From the NCBI GenBank assembly GCA_963676095.1, contig OY781040.1:4898001-4962000 (forward strand): a stretch of DNA of 64,000 bases, given 5' to 3'. Below are positions 26,053-34,413 of the stretch, piece after piece. The translations under genes were made by a program, and so were the position numbers. The notes beneath the pieces were generated by a model. It had not been told where the DNA came from. It saw only the letters and a list, made by a program, of their open reading frames with translations, and did no database searches. Every line of letters starts with the position of its first letter. Positions within the stretch are counted from its first letter, which is position 1. Source of the DNA: G963676095 sp963676095 (GTDB taxonomy: Bacteria > Bacteroidota > Bacteroidia > Bacteroidales > Prolixibacteraceae).

Positions 26053-26078
26053 CAAGACTAAGGACGTTAAACAACTCT

Positions 26079-27080
26079 ATGTTTGAAAAACTAATTTTAT
26101 TGGAAGGGGTTGATCCTCTTGAATTTTATGGTGTGAACAACGCCAAAATTGATTTGATCAAGGCCTTCTTTCCCAAGTTAAAGATTATAAGTCGCGGCAA
26201 CCAGATCATTGTACAGGGCGATAAAAAGGAAAGCGCCATTTTTGAGCAGAAGCTTCAGTTGTTGCTCGACCATTATAACCAGTTTAATATATTGCCTGAA
26301 GAGACGATTCGGGAAGTAATCAATAATGATGCGGTTTCCCTGAACACGTCTTCGGACCAGACAGACCTTTTACTGCATGGAAATAACGGGAAACCGATAA
26401 GGGCCCGGACCCCAAATCAGCGTGCCCTGGTGGAAGCCAGTAAAAAATCGGACCTGATTTTTGCCATAGGGCCTGCAGGGACCGGTAAAACCTATACCGC
26501 AATTGCTTTGGCTGTAAGAGCCCTGAAAAACAGGGAAATCAGGCGTATTATTTTAAGCAGGCCCGCTGTTGAAGCCGGGGAACGGTTGGGGTTCCTTCCC
26601 GGCGATCTTAAAGAAAAGATCGATCCCTACCTGCAGCCTTTATATGATGCGCTTCAGGATATGATCCCGGGGAAAAAACTGGAAGAATTTATGAAAGACG
26701 GTATTATACAGATCGCCCCGCTGGCTTTTATGCGCGGGCGTACCCTGAGCGATGCTTTTGTAATCCTGGATGAAGCGCAAAATACGACTATTAACCAGCT
26801 TAAAATGTTCCTTACCCGAATGGGAATGAATGCGAAATTCGTCATTACCGGAGACGAGACCCAGATCGATCTCCCGTCTGCCAGCCAGTCGGGACTTTTA
26901 CAGGCGAAGAAAATCCTCCGGAACATTGAGGATATTTCGTTTGTTCAGTTTAATTCGAAAGATATTGTGCGCCACAGGCTGGTCAGGGAAATTGTAGAAG
27001 CATATGACCGGCACTTTCAACAGCAGCTGGCAAAAAAAGAAGAGAAAAAGCAAAAAGATAAAAATAAAGAAAATGACTAA
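26079..27080 (+). CDS. phoH: PhoH-family ATPase
   Basis: I choose the ATG at 26079 (MFEKLILLEG, 333 aa); 61 codons upstream are in frame but do not resemble PhoH and include the promoter. The PhoH NTPase domain has Walker A GPAGTGKTY (131-139) and Walker B AFVILDEAQNTT (about 226-237). The protein ends in a lysine-rich tail (QLAKKEEKKQKDKNKEND). PhoH-like proteins are cytoplasmic ATPases linked to RNA metabolism; the exact role is not settled. It overlaps purC by 8 bp, so they are co-transcribed. Confidence 0.92.
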   Translation: MFEKLILLEGVDPLEFYGVNNAKIDLIKAFFPKLKIISRGNQIIVQGDKKESAIFEQKLQLLLDHYNQFNILPEETIREVINNDAVSLNTSSDQTDLLLHGNNGKPIRARTPNQRALVEASKKSDLIFAIGPAGTGKTYTAIALAVRALKNREIRRIILSRPAVEAGERLGFLPGDLKEKIDPYLQPLYDALQDMIPGKKLEEFMKDGIIQIAPLAFMRGRTLSDAFVILDEAQNTTINQLKMFLTRMGMNAKFVITGDETQIDLPSASQSGLLQAKKILRNIEDISFVQFNSKDIVRHRLVREIVEAYDRHFQQQLAKKEEKKQKDKNKEND

Positions 27081-28020
27081 AGCATTAACGAGAACAGATT
27101 TTGATTTTCCGAAACAGAAAAGTGTTTACCATGGAAAAGTTCGCGATGTTTATAATATTAACGATGAATATCTGGTCATGGTTGTCAGTGACCGTATTTC
27201 GGCCTTTGATGTAATCCTTCCGGAGGGGATTCCATATAAAGGACAGGTGCTGAACCAGATTGCTTCCAAGTTTCTCGATGCAACGGCCGACATAGTCCCG
27301 AACTGGAAGATTGCGGCTCCGGATCCTAATGTTACGGTTGGTCATCATTGCGACCCCTTCAAGGTAGAGATGGTAATTAGAGGGTACCTTACCGGCCATG
27401 CCTGGAGGGAATACCGCGACGGAAAACGCAGTCTTTGCGGTATTGCTATTCCTGATGGAATGGTCGAAAACCAGAAATTTGAAAAGCCGGTAATCACTCC
27501 GACGACCAAGGCTGACGAAGGTCATGATGAAGATATTTCAAAGGAGGAAATTATTGCAAAGGGCCTCGTTAACCGTGAGGATTACGAAAAACTGGAAGAA
27601 TATACGTTCAAACTCTTTCAGCGTGGATCCGAAATGGCTGCAGAAAAGGGGTTGATCCTGGTTGATACAAAATATGAATTTGGGAAGAAAGATGGTAAGA
27701 TCTATCTTATCGATGAGATTCATACGCCGGATTCTTCGCGTTATTTCTATGCCAAAGGGTATGAAGAACGTCTTGCCAAAGGAGAAGGACAGAAGCAACT
27801 GTCGAAGGAATTCGTTCGTCAATGGCTGATTGAGAACGGATTTCAGGGTAAGGAAGGCCAAAAGGTGCCTGTAATGGACAAGGCATTCGTTGAGTCTGTT
27901 ACCGATCGTTATATCGAACTGTATGAAATTATTACAGGTGATCCGTTTGAAAAATCAGATATTGCAGAGATTCAGTCTCGTATTGACAGGAACGTTACCG
28001 CATTTTTAAAGACATTGTAA
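27073..28020 (+). CDS. purC: Phosphoribosylaminoimidazole-succinocarboxamide synthase
   Basis: The start at 27073 (MTKALTRTDFDF, 315 aa) overlaps the phoH stop; a longer frame from 27004 lies inside phoH. The enzyme joins CAIR and aspartate in purine synthesis. Signatures are KVRDVYNI (22-29), SDRISAFDV (about 39-47) and LIDEIHTPDSSRYF. Length fits the fungal/Bacteroidota type (about 300-315 aa), longer than E. coli PurC. A terminator follows at 28049-28082. Confidence 0.94.
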   Translation: MTKALTRTDFDFPKQKSVYHGKVRDVYNINDEYLVMVVSDRISAFDVILPEGIPYKGQVLNQIASKFLDATADIVPNWKIAAPDPNVTVGHHCDPFKVEMVIRGYLTGHAWREYRDGKRSLCGIAIPDGMVENQKFEKPVITPTTKADEGHDEDISKEEIIAKGLVNREDYEKLEEYTFKLFQRGSEMAAEKGLILVDTKYEFGKKDGKIYLIDEIHTPDSSRYFYAKGYEERLAKGEGQKQLSKEFVRQWLIENGFQGKEGQKVPVMDKAFVESVTDRYIELYEIITGDPFEKSDIAEIQSRIDRNVTAFLKTL

Positions 28021-28048
28021 ACCTCATTGGTTTATTTTAATTAGACTT

Positions 28049-28082
28049 CTGCCGGGAATAACATCCCCGGCAGTTGATTTTT
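28049..28082 (+). terminator. Intrinsic terminator after purC
   Basis: The 8-bp GC-rich stem CTGCCGGG (28049-28056) pairs with CCCGGCAG (28066-28073) around a 9-nt loop. TTGATTTTT follows. Confidence 0.75.
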
Positions 28083-28097
28083 CATCTTTTGCAAATT

Positions 28098-28622
28098 ATG
28101 AGGCTTATGAAAACGATGATTGTTCTTTTATTTCTGTTTGTTTCTTCTGGTCTTTGGGCTCAGACGGAAGAGGAGAAAGCGACCCTGGTAAAAACTGGCC
28201 AGGAGGTTCCCGATTTTGTACTTGAAGGAAGAGCTGGACAGCAAATTTCTGCGAAGGACCTCCGGGGGAAAGTGGTGCTGATAAATTTCTTTGCCGCATG
28301 GTGCGGTCCCTGTATGAAGGAATTACCTCATGTTCAGAAAGAAATATATGAAAAGTACAAGGACGATCCTGACTTCAGGCTTTTGGTAATTGGCCGTGAA
28401 CATTCTTCAGAAGAGATGGACCTGTTTAAGCAAAAGAAAGGTTTTGATTTCGACCTGTTCCCTGATCCAAAACGTGAGGTTTACTCTAAATTTGCATCCC
28501 AGTTTATTCCCCGGAATTTTATAGTCGGTAAAAATGGAAAGATTATTTATGCTTCCGTAGGTTTTGATGACAAGGAGTTTGACAAAATGTTGACTGTATT
28601 GAAGGAACAGCTTGGCTTTTAG
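28098..28622 (+). CDS. TlpA-like periplasmic thioredoxin
   Basis: Starts at 28074, 28098 and 28107 are possible. I use 28098 (MRLMKTMIVLLFLF, 174 aa), which gives a normal signal peptide ending near GLWAQ. The thioredoxin fold has the active site FAAWCGPCMKE, preceded by DLRGKVVLINF, and a cis-Pro segment (SQFIPRNFIV). It should act as a periplasmic disulfide reductase or in cytochrome maturation. It is a single gene between a terminator and ybaK. Confidence 0.87.
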   Translation: MRLMKTMIVLLFLFVSSGLWAQTEEEKATLVKTGQEVPDFVLEGRAGQQISAKDLRGKVVLINFFAAWCGPCMKELPHVQKEIYEKYKDDPDFRLLVIGREHSSEEMDLFKQKKGFDFDLFPDPKREVYSKFASQFIPRNFIVGKNGKIIYASVGFDDKEFDKMLTVLKEQLGF

Positions 28623-28665
28623 ACTGTTTAATGCGAAAATTTCCGATATATTGAATTTTATACGA

Positions 28666-29139
28666 ATGAGTATAAAGAAAACGAACGCTGCCAGATTACT
28701 TGATAGCCAGCATATCCCGTACGAATTGAGAGAATACGAGGTTGATGAAAACGATTTGAGTGCGAACACGTTGGCTTCAAAACTTGGACAGAATGTCGAA
28801 CAGGTTTTTAAAACGCTGGTTTTGAGGGGAAATACGACCGGGATCTTTGTTGCTGTTATTCCGGGAAATGGTGAAGTCGACCTGAAGAAAGCAGCAAAGG
28901 TATCCGGGAACAAGAGCGCAGCTATGGTCCATATGAAAGAGTTGCTGGGCCTTACCGGCTATATCCGTGGCGGATGTTCTCCGCTGGGAATGAAAAGGCC
29001 TTACCCTGTGTTCATTCATGAAAGTTGCCTCAGTTTCGGTTTTATATATGTCAGCGCCGGAAAAAGGGGAATGCAATTGCTTTTAAAGCCGGATGACCTG
29101 ATTAAGGCCGTCTCCGCTACAGTGTGTGATCTTATTTGA
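28666..29139 (+). CDS. ybaK: Cys-tRNA(Pro)/Cys-tRNA(Cys) deacylase YbaK
   Basis: I set the start at 28666 (MSIKKTNAARLLDS, 157 aa); the longer frame at 28612 overlaps the thioredoxin gene. The protein edits mischarged Cys-tRNA(Pro). YbaK features are QVFKTLVLRG (with the catalytic-region lysine), VDLKKAAKVSGNKSAAM and GYIRGGCSPLGMKR. Length matches the family. It follows the thioredoxin gene by 43 bp. Confidence 0.9.
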   Translation: MSIKKTNAARLLDSQHIPYELREYEVDENDLSANTLASKLGQNVEQVFKTLVLRGNTTGIFVAVIPGNGEVDLKKAAKVSGNKSAAMVHMKELLGLTGYIRGGCSPLGMKRPYPVFIHESCLSFGFIYVSAGKRGMQLLLKPDDLIKAVSATVCDLI

Positions 29140-29297
29140 TTTTTTGTTTGGACTTCATAAATTTGTTAGTTTTTTGTTAAATCGGTATCTGCTGACTCTT
29201 TACATGAAACCAGAAGCTAAAATTTGTGTTTCTTGTACAAAGATGGATTTATTCGGGGTACATTGCCCTTATGAATTATTAACTAACGATTTGTGAA

Positions 29298-30614
29298 ATG
29301 AATTTTATTTCTGCAGCCTTTGACCGTTTTTTCAGGCAGGAGAGTTCTTCGGGCATGCTCTTGCTGGGGACTACCCTCCTTACCTTGTTGTTCGTGAATG
29401 TCGGTTTTTACAATCCCTATTTTGAATTTTTGCATCATAAACTGACATTTGGAATTTTCGATTTTGAGCTGTCCAAATCGCTAATTCTATGGATTAATGA
29501 TGGGCTAATGGCCATCTTCTTCTTTGTGATAGGACTGGAGGTGAAGCGGGAGATCCTGGTCGGTGAACTTTCAGATTTCAGGAAGGCAAGCCTGCCCGTG
29601 TTTGCTGCTTTCGGAGGAATGTTATTTCCTGTAATAATTTTTATGGTGTCGAATAGCCGGCCTGACTTTGCCGAAGGCTGGGCAATTCCTATGGCTACAG
29701 ATATTGCATTCTCTCTCGGGATATTGCAGTTGCTCGGGAAGAAGGTCCCCTATGGACTGAAAGTGTTCCTGACAGCCTTTGCCATTGTCGATGATCTGGG
29801 GGCGATCCTGGTTATAGCCCTCTTTTACAGCGCTTCGATCCATTGGTCTCTGATCCTTATTGCATTGGGTATTTTTGTCGTTCTGCTGTTCTTATCTTAT
29901 GCCGGGTTGTTTTCAAAATATATCTTTTTTGTCGCCGCTGTTGCTATATGGGGCCTATTCCTGAAATCGGGTATTCATGCGACTTTGGCAGGAGTGCTTG
30001 TCGCTTTTGCTGTTCCTATACGGAAAAATATTAAGGTCCAGCATTTCCAGGATGATATGCTGGAGGCACTGAATTTGTTTAAACGGGTGTCAAACGGTCA
30101 ACAGCCAAAATTTATTTTGACAAACGCCCAAATGGGAGCTATTAATACAATAGAGGACCTGACACAACAGGTTCAGTCGCCTTTACAGAATATCGAGAAT
30201 AAACTTCATGGATGGGTAGCATACCTGATCATGCCTGTTTTTGCATTTGCCAATGCGGGAGTGTTAATTAATTCGAATAGTTTTTCGAATATAGGATTAT
30301 CCTTAATTGTTGCTTCCAGTTTGTTTTTTGGAAATATAATAGGGATTGGCTTATTTTCTTACCTGGCCATCCGGTTCAGGTTGTCCAGTCTTCCCGAAAA
30401 GACCAGTTTTCGTCAGCTTGCTATGACCGGGGTCCTCGGAGGGGTAGGGTTTACTATGTCTTTATTTATTACGAACCTTTCTTTTGAGGAGCAGGCTATG
30501 ATTGATGCATCCAAAATAGGAATCCTGGTTGGTTCTCTGGTTTCCGGGGTGTTGGGGTATTTTTTACTCAAGTATTCGTTAAAGGAAAGGAAAACTAAAT
30601 CAGTTGTTTCATAG
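29298..30614 (+). CDS. nhaA: Na+/H+ antiporter NhaA
   Basis: The 438-aa protein has about 12 transmembrane helices and the paired aspartates in AIVDDLGAILVIALFY, which match Asp163/Asp164 of E. coli NhaA. Other motifs are EVKREILVGEL, ATDIAFSLGIL and VLGGVGFTMSLFI. It exports Na+ for protons across the inner membrane. It stands alone and converges with the EamA gene. Confidence 0.94.
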   Translation: MNFISAAFDRFFRQESSSGMLLLGTTLLTLLFVNVGFYNPYFEFLHHKLTFGIFDFELSKSLILWINDGLMAIFFFVIGLEVKREILVGELSDFRKASLPVFAAFGGMLFPVIIFMVSNSRPDFAEGWAIPMATDIAFSLGILQLLGKKVPYGLKVFLTAFAIVDDLGAILVIALFYSASIHWSLILIALGIFVVLLFLSYAGLFSKYIFFVAAVAIWGLFLKSGIHATLAGVLVAFAVPIRKNIKVQHFQDDMLEALNLFKRVSNGQQPKFILTNAQMGAINTIEDLTQQVQSPLQNIENKLHGWVAYLIMPVFAFANAGVLINSNSFSNIGLSLIVASSLFFGNIIGIGLFSYLAIRFRLSSLPEKTSFRQLAMTGVLGGVGFTMSLFITNLSFEEQAMIDASKIGILVGSLVSGVLGYFLLKYSLKERKTKSVVS

Positions 30615-30654
30615 CGAAATTTCGGACATTTCCGTTTTTGAAAAATAGATTTCT

Positions 30655-31569
30655 TTACAGGAAGAAAACGGCTACTCCAAGAACTGTAATAACGGCACCT
30701 AGAATTTCTTTCCAGTTGATCTTTTCTTTATAGATAAAGATGGTTGGAGGGATAATAAGTACGGGAACAATGGCCATGATTGTCGCGGCAATCCCGGCTT
30801 TTGTATGTTGTATTGCCAGCAGGGAAAAGGCCACCCCCAGGAACGGTCCGAAGAAAGAACCAAGCGCAATACCTTTCATGGCAGAAGTGTTGCGAAAGGC
30901 GTTCCAAACTCTGTTATATCTTTTTAGGAAATATAAAAGTATGGCGAATCCTATAACCCCGGACAGTACGCGGATTTGTGATGCAGAGAACGCATTATAG
31001 TCGCCCATACCCTTTTTGCTGAGCACGAGTCCTGCCGCCTGTCCGACAGCACCACCCAGGGCCAGGAGTATGCCATTGATTGAGTATGCCGTAGTAAGTT
31101 TCTTCCTTTTGGGTTTGTCTCCTTCCATCGATTTACTTTCCCGTTTGAGAATGACCATGCTGATACCGGTTAAGGTAATGGCCATCCCCAGCCAATTCCC
31201 CGGTGATAAAACTTCTCCAAGCATGAAGTAGGAAATAATGGCAGTGAATGGGGGGACCATGGCCATGACAAGCATCGAAATCCTTGCCCCTACATCGACA
31301 TACGCCTGCAACAGGAGTGAATCGCCAAATACAAAGCCAACCAGACCAGACAGGGAAAGCCAGAACCATCGTTCTGCACCGGCATCTGCCGGGAACCACA
31401 TTCCCCGGGTTATTTTTGTGTATAAGGCATAAATAATGAAAGCAATAACCAATCGTACCAGATTGACTGCAAGAGAACCTACCTTTTTTCCGGCCGATTC
31501 GAATGCCATGCTGGTAATAGTCCAGAATAAAGCAGTCAGCAGCGCTGAGATCTCTCCAAAGTACGCCAT
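30655..31569 (-). CDS. EamA-family (DMT) transporter
   Basis: The 304-aa protein has ten predicted transmembrane segments in two EamA repeats (about 1-140 and 160-304); both halves end in a ...GxxxIxxGv pattern (LGMAITLTGISMVIL and LGAVITVLGVAVFFL). It should carry amino acids or other metabolites; the substrate is unknown. A -7 box at 31641-31648 on the minus strand gives it its own promoter. Confidence 0.88.
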   Translation of the reverse strand: MAYFGEISALLTALFWTITSMAFESAGKKVGSLAVNLVRLVIAFIIYALYTKITRGMWFPADAGAERWFWLSLSGLVGFVFGDSLLLQAYVDVGARISMLVMAMVPPFTAIISYFMLGEVLSPGNWLGMAITLTGISMVILKRESKSMEGDKPKRKKLTTAYSINGILLALGGAVGQAAGLVLSKKGMGDYNAFSASQIRVLSGVIGFAILLYFLKRYNRVWNAFRNTSAMKGIALGSFFGPFLGVAFSLLAIQHTKAGIAATIMAIVPVLIIPPTIFIYKEKINWKEILGAVITVLGVAVFFL

Positions 31570-31640
31570 TGAGTAATTTCTATGTGAATAAATCGGGTGT
31601 ATTATTGTTCAAAACAATTTCAAAGGCTGAATTGATGCCC

Positions 31641-31648
31641 CAAAATTA
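31641..31648 (-). promoter_or_regulatory. -7 box for the EamA gene
   Basis: On the minus strand this reads TAATTTTG, matching TAnnTTTG. A TTGT lies 17 nt further upstream, near the -33 spacing. The leader would be about 65-70 nt. Confidence 0.4.
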
Positions 31649-31831
31649 AACAAGATCATCGGGGTACAATCCGAAAATTATAGAATCGCGATAATTATGC
31701 TGAAAAAATAACAGTTAATATTTATCTTTAACCCATCTAAAACCGGATATTTCCTGTACGTGTTAAAAATATTGGCCATTTGGCTAATCCCCAAAGCAGA
31801 AGAATTAACTTCTTTTGTTACTCATGATTGC

Positions 31832-31858
31832 AAGGCCGCCTAACCAGCGGCCTTTTTT
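31832..31858 (+). terminator. Orphan plus-strand intrinsic terminator (possible small RNA locus)
   Basis: The GC-rich 8-bp stem AAGGCCGC (31832-31839) pairs with GCGGCCTT (31847-31854), followed by a T-run through 31858. Both flanking genes (EamA and asnB) are on the minus strand, so no annotated plus-strand gene needs this terminator. It may end an unannotated transcript starting within about 31650-31750. Confidence 0.6.
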
Positions 31859-31875
31859 ATTGAAAATGACTTTTT

Positions 31876-31911
31876 ATAAAAAGGCATTGGACCAACTTTG
31901 TCCAATGCCTT
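31876..31911 (-). terminator. Intrinsic terminator of asnB
   Basis: A perfect 12-bp stem, AAGGCATTGGAC (31881-31892) with its complement at 31900-31911, has a 7-nt loop. On the minus strand it is followed by TTTTT. It lies about 48 bp past the asnB stop. Confidence 0.8.
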
Positions 31912-31958
31912 GAATTTTTGTTACATCAGTCGAATTTCTTATAAAACCGAGCGTTTGT

Positions 31959-33632
31959 TTATTTTTTGGGAATACCATGTTCATGTACGCCGGCCACAGA
32001 ACGGCCCGATGGATCTGCATTGTTCCGGAACGATTCGTCCCATGCCAGGGCTTCTGCTGTACTGCATGCAATCGAAGGGACCGAAGGCACACAGGCTGCG
32101 GCCTGATCTGACGGGAAAAGTTCACTGAATATAGAACGATAAAGGTATTCTTCTTTTGACATCGGAGTATTAATCGGGAACCTGAAATGTGCATTTTTCA
32201 TCATATCGTCGGAGACCTTGTCCTTTGCAATTTGTTTCAGGGTATCGATCCATCCGTATCCGACGCCATCTGAAAACTGTTCTTTTTGTCTCCAGACAAC
32301 ACTTTCCGGAAGCAAATCTTCAAATGCTTTCCGCACGACCCATTTCTCCATCCTTCCGTTGCCAACCATTTTATCCTTGGGGTTGAGTCTCATGGCTACA
32401 TCCATGAACTCCTTGTCTAAGAATGGAACACGGCCTTCTACGCCCCAGGCTGCAAGTGACTTGTTGGCCCTCAAACAGTCATACAGGTTCAGTTTGCTTA
32501 TTTTGCGAAGGGTTTCCTTATGGAATTCCTCTGCACTTGGAGCTTTGTGGAAGTAAAGATAGCCTCCGAAAATTTCATCGGCCCCTTCGCCTGTCAGTAC
32601 CATTTTTATCCCCATCGATTTAATAACCCTTGCCAGCAGGTACATGGGGGTAGAAGCGCGGATTGTTGTCACATCATATGTCTCGATGTGATAAATGACA
32701 TCGCGGATCGCATCGAGCCCTTCCTGTATGGTGTAATGGATTTCGTGGTGAATAGTTCCGATATGTTCTGCTACTTTTCTCGCTGCAACGAGATCGGGAG
32801 ATCCCTCAAGTCCGATAACAAATGAGTGTAATTGTGGCCACCATGCTTCTTTTTCGTCGCCGTCTTCCACTCTTTTACCTGAATATTTTTTTGCCAAGGC
32901 CGACGTAACAGAAGAATCCAATCCACCGGAAAGTAATACCCCGTAAGGAACATCAGACATCAACTGGCGGTGGACTGCTTTTTCCATTGCTTCCTTCAGT
33001 TCTTCAATGCTGGTTGTATTGTTTTTTACATTTTCATAGTCCATCCAGTCACGGTTCCACCAACGTTTGATTTCCCCGTCTTTGCTGTAAAGATAACTTG
33101 CCGGCGGGAATTCCTGTATTTTAGTGCAATACCCCTCAAGCGCTTTTAGTTCGGATGCTACATAAAAGTTGCCGTTTTTGTCCCACCCCATATACAAAGG
33201 GATAATTCCGATGTGGTCGCGTCCAATCAGGTAAGCATCATTTTCTTCATCATAGAGCACGAACCCGAATATTCCGCTCAGTTCGTCCAGAAAGCCGGCC
33301 CCTTTTTCGCGATACAGGGCCAAAATAACTTCACAGTCAGACCCCGTCTGATATTCATAAGTTGCTTTTGTCCTTTCTCTGATTTCCAAATGGTTGTATA
33401 TTTCACCATTTACTCCCAGGATAAGCTTTTTATCTTTACTGTATAATGGTTGCCCCCCCGATTCCGGATCAACAATGGAAAGTCTTTCGTGAGCAATGAT
33501 TGCTTTTTCTCCGCAATAAATGCCGGACCAGTCTGGTCCTCTATGTCTAATTTTCTTGGATTGTTCCAATACTTGTGGTCTCAGCTCCTGAGCATCAGTC
33601 TTTAAGTCAAATACGCCTACAATTCCGCACAT
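31959..33632 (-). CDS. asnB: Asparagine synthase B (glutamine-hydrolysing)
   Basis: The 557-aa protein makes asparagine from aspartate, ATP and glutamine. After Met1 the catalytic Cys2 opens the Ntn-glutaminase domain (MCGIVGVFD, then RHRGPD, LGVNGEIYNH and a GSDCE-type motif). The synthetase domain has the PP-loop LLSGGLDSS (about 233-241) and LTGEGADEIFGGY. Length matches AsnB. It lies upstream of EamA but a terminator separates them. A -7 box TATTTTTG lies on the minus strand at 33681-33688. Confidence 0.95.
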   Translation of the reverse strand: MCGIVGVFDLKTDAQELRPQVLEQSKKIRHRGPDWSGIYCGEKAIIAHERLSIVDPESGGQPLYSKDKKLILGVNGEIYNHLEIRERTKATYEYQTGSDCEVILALYREKGAGFLDELSGIFGFVLYDEENDAYLIGRDHIGIIPLYMGWDKNGNFYVASELKALEGYCTKIQEFPPASYLYSKDGEIKRWWNRDWMDYENVKNNTTSIEELKEAMEKAVHRQLMSDVPYGVLLSGGLDSSVTSALAKKYSGKRVEDGDEKEAWWPQLHSFVIGLEGSPDLVAARKVAEHIGTIHHEIHYTIQEGLDAIRDVIYHIETYDVTTIRASTPMYLLARVIKSMGIKMVLTGEGADEIFGGYLYFHKAPSAEEFHKETLRKISKLNLYDCLRANKSLAAWGVEGRVPFLDKEFMDVAMRLNPKDKMVGNGRMEKWVVRKAFEDLLPESVVWRQKEQFSDGVGYGWIDTLKQIAKDKVSDDMMKNAHFRFPINTPMSKEEYLYRSIFSELFPSDQAAACVPSVPSIACSTAEALAWDESFRNNADPSGRSVAGVHEHGIPKK

Positions 33633-33680
33633 AATGCCAATATTTTAAGATCCAATTTTTATTACTAATTTTAAAGTTCC

Positions 33681-33688
33681 CAAAAATA
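33681..33688 (-). promoter_or_regulatory. -7 box for asnB
   Basis: On the minus strand this reads TATTTTTG, matching TAnnTTTG, about 50 bp before the asnB start codon. Confidence 0.4.
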
Positions 33689-33866
33689 ATCTATTTGGTT
33701 TGTTTTAAAAAATTATACTGACACTTTTCTATTCAACAATATTTATTCTTAACAAAAGAAGAGAGTAATGGATTCTTTTTGTTTCATTCTGAAAAGGTAT
33801 TTTGGAGATAATACCCCCCTGAAAAAATTACCATTGACTGAAATAAAATATCAATAAAGTGATATA

Positions 33867-33885
33867 CCCCTTTGTGTGAAAGGGG
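33867..33885. repeat. Small C-run/G-run hairpin
   Basis: CCCCTTT (33867-33873) pairs with AAAGGGG (33879-33885) around GTGTG. It is flanked by ATACCCC text that is also present at 33812-33820. No function can be assigned. Confidence 0.45.
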
Positions 33886-33945
33886 GGTGTTCCAAAAAAA
33901 ATAAAATAAAAAAAGATTCGGTATGTTAAGAAAATGTAATGGGAG

Positions 33946-34340
33946 CAGAGGAGTTGGTGAATGATTGAATGAAGGAATGAGAGAATTAGGTTTGAATGGT
34001 TCGAGGGTTTGAATGTTTGACGCTTCACTGTTGGGGAGAAGGATATTGAGAATTTGTGAGTTGGCGAACTGGTGAATGAAAGAATGAGGGAATGATAGAA
34101 TTAGATCCAAGAACAATAGGAACAGGAGCAATAGATGTTTGAATGTTAGAATGTTCGACGCTTCGCTGTTGGAGAGGAGAGCATGGAGCCCGGAAAGTGA
34201 TTAACCAAAAAGCAACAGAAACCATGTCAATCAGATTAACAACAGAAACTATATAAACATTTTGTGAACTGGTTAATTGGTGATTGAAGGAATTGGAAGA
34301 AAAGAATCGAGAACGGGGACCGACCAGTATATAGTAACAA
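33946..34340. repeat. Decayed tandem duplication, purine-rich intergenic region
   Basis: Two diverged copies run 33951-34038 and 34058-34176. Each starts GAGTTGGyGA, passes through GAATGAAnGAATGAG-like text and AGAATTAG, and ends in a 27-bp block (34012-34038 and 34150-34176) with 24 identities around GACGCTTC and CTGTTGG. A third partial copy starts at 34261 (TTTGTGAACTGG), matching TTTGTGAGTTGG at 34053. AACAACAGAAAC words occur at about 34230 and 34335. The whole 33689-34413 gap contains no convincing gene. Confidence 0.65.
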
Positions 34341-34413
34341 CAGAAACCACAGAAACAAAAAAACTATTTTGTATTCAGCTTAGTGTCTCCGTTTTAACCC
34401 CGTCTCTCAATTT

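Noticed and set aside
25896..26078. Extended N-terminus of PhoH
   Set aside because: The upstream part overlaps the divergent DUF2723 start and contains the -7 box; the family N-terminus begins at 26079.
31825..31915. Short plus-strand ORF across the orphan terminator
   Set aside because: It runs through two terminator hairpins and has no ribosome-binding site, so translation is unlikely.
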